From Clostridiales bacterium (GTDB lineage Bacteria > Bacillota > Clostridia > Oscillospirales > Acutalibacteraceae): 8,120 bases of DNA. The position numbers and the translations under genes are program-made. Below, in pieces: positions 6,511-8,120 of the stretch. Position 1 is the first letter of the stretch. Each line of letters begins with the position of its first letter. The stretch is taken from NCBI GenBank assembly GCA_019417145.1, contig DXVY01000066.1, positions 1 through 8,120 on the forward strand, read 5' to 3'. The notes beneath the pieces were generated by a model that was given only the letters and a program-made list of their open reading frames with translations, ran no database searches and was not told where the DNA came from.

Positions 6511-6618
6511 CTATTTATACCTGATGCGGGCGGGCAGAGGCTCATAGGTAACCGCGGCTCTAAAAAGGGTCGACGCTTCCGCCAAAACATCCGGCAAATG
6601 CAAAGGCTTTCCGTATCC
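6511..6618 (-). pseudogene. Orphan 35-codon C-terminal fragment
   Basis: Between the LysR-type stop and the terminator, one minus-strand frame is open for 35 codons and ends in TAG at 6511, only 7 bases before the terminator hairpin. Its sequence (it contains AEASTLFRAAVTYEPLP and ends PARIRYK) has the composition of a real protein end, not of a random shadow. No ATG or GTG start is present: the frame is blocked upstream by TGA at 6619-6621, and a TTG within it lacks a well-spaced ribosome binding site. The likeliest reading is the remnant of a gene whose 5' part was lost or replaced. I do not recognise the parent family. Part of a 370-bp stretch otherwise without genes. Confidence 0.35.
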
Positions 6619-6643
6619 TCAGCACGTATCATTCTCTCCCTCA

Positions 6644-7522
6644 TCATTGCAGCCTGCCCTTCATAATTTGAAGCAGGTCTTTCAAGGGGGCGTTGCCCTG
6701 CATGGATTTATAATACATGCCAAAGGACGCCGGCTCGGCGCCGTCGATAGGAACACGCCCAAGGGAAGGATCCGGAGGAACAAATAGATCGGGAAGCACG
6801 GAAATACCAAAGCCGGATTCCACCAGAATAACGACAGCCTCGGCCGATTCACAGAAATAAACCGTGGAGGGCGCGCGCCCCTCCATCAGTTTTCCCTGCA
6901 GTTGCGCTGCGTTCGCCTCTGCCTTTGCCGGATGAAACAGCACCAGCTTTTCATTTTTTAAGTCATCCAGACTGACGGTTTCGCGCTGGGACAGGGGATG
7001 GTGCAAAGGGCAGATACAAACCATAGGAACCTTTGCAACTTCCCGGTATTGTGCGGAAATCTTTTTGGATTCCGGCTCCCGAAAGCCGATCACCGCATCC
7101 ACATCATCTTCCTCCAACAATCGATACAGGTACTGAAAAGGCACCACTTGCAGCCGTGGATGCAAATCCGGGTATTGGCGCGCAAGCTGCCGGAGTACGG
7201 GAGGAAGCTTAAATAACTGCGTGTAGCTATAGCAGCCTATAGAAAGGGTCTGTATTTCCCGCTCATGGGGGTTTTCAAACCGCTTCTTGGCGCGGACAGA
7301 AATATCCACCATACGCCGTGCATCGTGGAGAAAAATCATCCCTTCCGCCGTCAGCCGGACGGTACGGGTGGTACGCTTAAACAGCTTTACATTCAATTCC
7401 TTCTCCAGGGAGTGGATTTGCTGTGTGACGGCCGGCTGGGTCACATGCAGGTATTCGGCGGCCCGGGCAAAATTCAGATTCTCGGCGACCGCTAAAAAAC
7501 AGGTTAGTTGAAAGGTATTCAT
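6644..7522 (-). CDS. LysR-family transcriptional regulator (292 aa)
   Basis: A typical LysR-type DNA-binding regulator. The N-terminal winged helix-turn-helix covers about residues 1-60: FQLTCFLAVAENLNFARAAE leads into the recognition helix HVTQPAVTQQIHSLEKEL and then LFKRTTRTVRLTAEG. A linker helix follows, and the effector-binding domain starts near residue 90 (TLSIGCYSY). Length is slightly short but normal. The effector is unknown. The ATG at 7522 has an AGGGGTG site close upstream. It ends in tandem TGA stops. It is divergent from the MarR-type gene with a shared 166-bp control region containing a LysR-type palindrome over its own promoter, so self-repression is likely. Codon choice looks less GC-biased than in the clp genes, which together with the break in the usual clpX-lon order hints at insertion here; this is inference. 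Confidence 0.94.
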   Translation of the reverse strand: MNTFQLTCFLAVAENLNFARAAEYLHVTQPAVTQQIHSLEKELNVKLFKRTTRTVRLTAEGMIFLHDARRMVDISVRAKKRFENPHEREIQTLSIGCYSYTQLFKLPPVLRQLARQYPDLHPRLQVVPFQYLYRLLEEDDVDAVIGFREPESKKISAQYREVAKVPMVCICPLHHPLSQRETVSLDDLKNEKLVLFHPAKAEANAAQLQGKLMEGRAPSTVYFCESAEAVVILVESGFGISVLPDLFVPPDPSLGRVPIDGAEPASFGMYYKSMQGNAPLKDLLQIMKGRLQ

Positions 7523-7552
7523 CCCATCACCCCTAAACGCGTCGTTTTATAG

Positions 7553-7575
7553 ATTAATAAGTTTTGCTTATTAAT
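7553..7575. promoter_or_regulatory. LysR-type operator palindrome
   Basis: ATTAATAAG (7553-7561) and CTTATTAAT (7567-7575) form a perfect 9-bp inverted repeat around TTTTG. Its core T(7558)-N11-A(7570) is centred on the dyad, the classic LysR-family box. It overlaps the inner edge of the lysR-type -10 box and covers the expected start of transcription, so binding should repress that gene. Its centre lies about 62 bases upstream of the predicted marR start, the usual place for a LysR recognition site at an activated promoter. Confidence 0.75.
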
Positions 7576-7602
7576 AATAGCGCATTCTAAATGCACTTAC
7601 AA
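7574..7602 (-). promoter_or_regulatory. Promoter of the LysR-type gene
   Basis: On the minus strand TTGTAA (7602-7597) and TATTAT (7579-7574) are exactly 17 bp apart, matching 4 of 6 and 5 of 6 consensus bases. Transcription would start near 7567, inside the palindrome. A weaker alternative, TATAAA, lies on the inner side of the palindrome. Confidence 0.6.
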
Positions 7603-7609
7603 GAAAAAG

Positions 7610-7632
7610 TCGCTATAATAGTTTATAGGCGA
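7610..7632 (+). promoter_or_regulatory. marR promoter -10 with overlapping dyad operator
   Basis: TATAAT (7614-7619) is a consensus -10. It lies inside the perfect inverted repeat CTATAA-TAGT-TTATAG (7613-7628), which extends imperfectly to TCG/GCGA at both ends. Start of transcription would be near 7626, within the dyad. The hexamer at -35 (7591-7596) is poor. A short AT-rich dyad over -10 is typical of MarR autorepression. A smaller repeat, GCATT-CTA-AATGC (7582-7594), lies around the -35 position. Confidence 0.6.
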
Positions 7633-7688
7633 ATGGTTAAAAGCAAAACCGTCAACCGCCTGAACCAAAGAAAGGAGGAAAAGTGCGG

Positions 7689-8120
7689 ATGGAAAGCAAT
7701 ATCGTCTTACTTTTAAGACAGATTGACGTATTTTTAGAACAGTACGGGCGAGGGCAAATGAAGAGCCTGGACCTTTCCCCATCACAAGGCCTTGCGCTTG
7801 CTTATCTCCTGGCCCGAAAGGGCCAAACCGTTTTTGCAACCGAGCTTCACGAAAAATTCGGATTATCCAAGCCGGCAATATCCGCCACCTTAAAGGGGCT
7901 CAAGCAAAAGGGATATTTGGATATGCGAGCCACCCCTGCGGACGATCGCAAAAAACAGATCCTTTTGACCGCCAAGGCATATGCCATGGAGAAGCAGATC
8001 AACGAGGGTCTTCGGGAGCAGCAAAACCTTTTGTGCAAAAATATTCCTCGGGAGCAGCTGGAAATTTTGAAAAAAGGACTGCATACCATGCTGGAGAATA
8101 TGGAGCGGGAAACGATAAGG
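7689..8120 (+). CDS. MarR-family transcriptional regulator, 3' end cut by window edge
   Basis: The frame runs open from ATG 7689 to the end of the window, giving 144 residues without a stop; MarR proteins are usually about 140-160, so only a short end is missing. The winged helix-turn-helix is clear: FATELHEKFGLS (49-60), recognition helix KPAISATLKGLKQKGYL (61-77), and the wing with the conserved DDR (85-87) followed by KKQILLT. Flanking helices form the expected dimer interface. AAGGAGG (7672-7678) lies 10 bases before the ATG; an in-frame GTG at 7683 is only 4 bases away and is less likely. Divergent from the LysR-type gene. MarR proteins often repress themselves and a following efflux or stress gene, but what follows here is outside the window. 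Confidence 0.9.
   Translation, partial: MESNIVLLLRQIDVFLEQYGRGQMKSLDLSPSQGLALAYLLARKGQTVFATELHEKFGLSKPAISATLKGLKQKGYLDMRATPADDRKKQILLTAKAYAMEKQINEGLREQQNLLCKNIPREQLEILKKGLHTMLENMERETIR

Noticed and set aside
6430..6546. Plus-strand 38-codon frame with AGGGA before the ATG
   Set aside because: It reads straight through the terminator hairpin, its spacing to AGGGA is too short, and it has no recognisable features.
6468..6632. Minus-strand 54-codon frame with a GGGAGA-like site before its ATG
   Set aside because: It runs into the terminator stem and its arginine- and proline-rich translation does not look like a protein; a neighbouring frame (6511-6618) looks more real.

Overview
The window looks like a chromosomal segment from a moderately GC-rich Firmicute of the class Clostridia, probably close to the Oscillospiraceae/Ruminococcaceae. 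This rests on the tig-clpP-clpX order, the Bacillus/Clostridium-type ClpP N-terminus, a small DUF1540 protein, GGAGG-type ribosome binding sites and the Firmicute-like protein sequences. The taxonomic placement is inference.

Layout. Positions 2-1342 hold the 3' part of threonine synthase (thrC), cut by the left edge. It converges across a perfect hairpin on a short minus-strand gene (1427-1603) for a 58-residue cysteine-rich DUF1540 protein, whose upstream DNA is full of inverted repeats. Next come four plus-strand genes: a calcineurin-like metallophosphoesterase (1861-2547), trigger factor tig (2717-4117), clpP (4247-4834) and clpX (4969-6273). They link folding at the ribosome exit tunnel with the ATP-dependent ClpXP protease. 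An intrinsic-terminator-like hairpin lies immediately before clpX. After clpX, where lon often follows in Firmicutes, there is instead a 370-bp gap with two terminator-like hairpins and an orphan 35-codon fragment that reads like the C-terminus of a lost protein.

The right end holds a divergent pair of regulators: a LysR-type gene on the minus strand (6644-7522) and a MarR-type gene on the plus strand (7689 onward, cut by the right edge). The AT-rich space between them contains a perfect LysR-type palindrome with a T-N11-A core, a good minus-strand promoter, and a second dyad overlapping the consensus -10 box of the marR promoter. The spacing suggests that LysR represses itself and may activate marR, while MarR represses itself.

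Most of the window is ordinary housekeeping sequence. I see no CRISPR array, insertion sequence, tRNA or rRNA, and no clearly new multi-gene system. The points most worth a second look are the hairpin gating clpX, the regulatory region between the two regulators, the structured DNA upstream of the DUF1540 gene, and the orphan C-terminal fragment.
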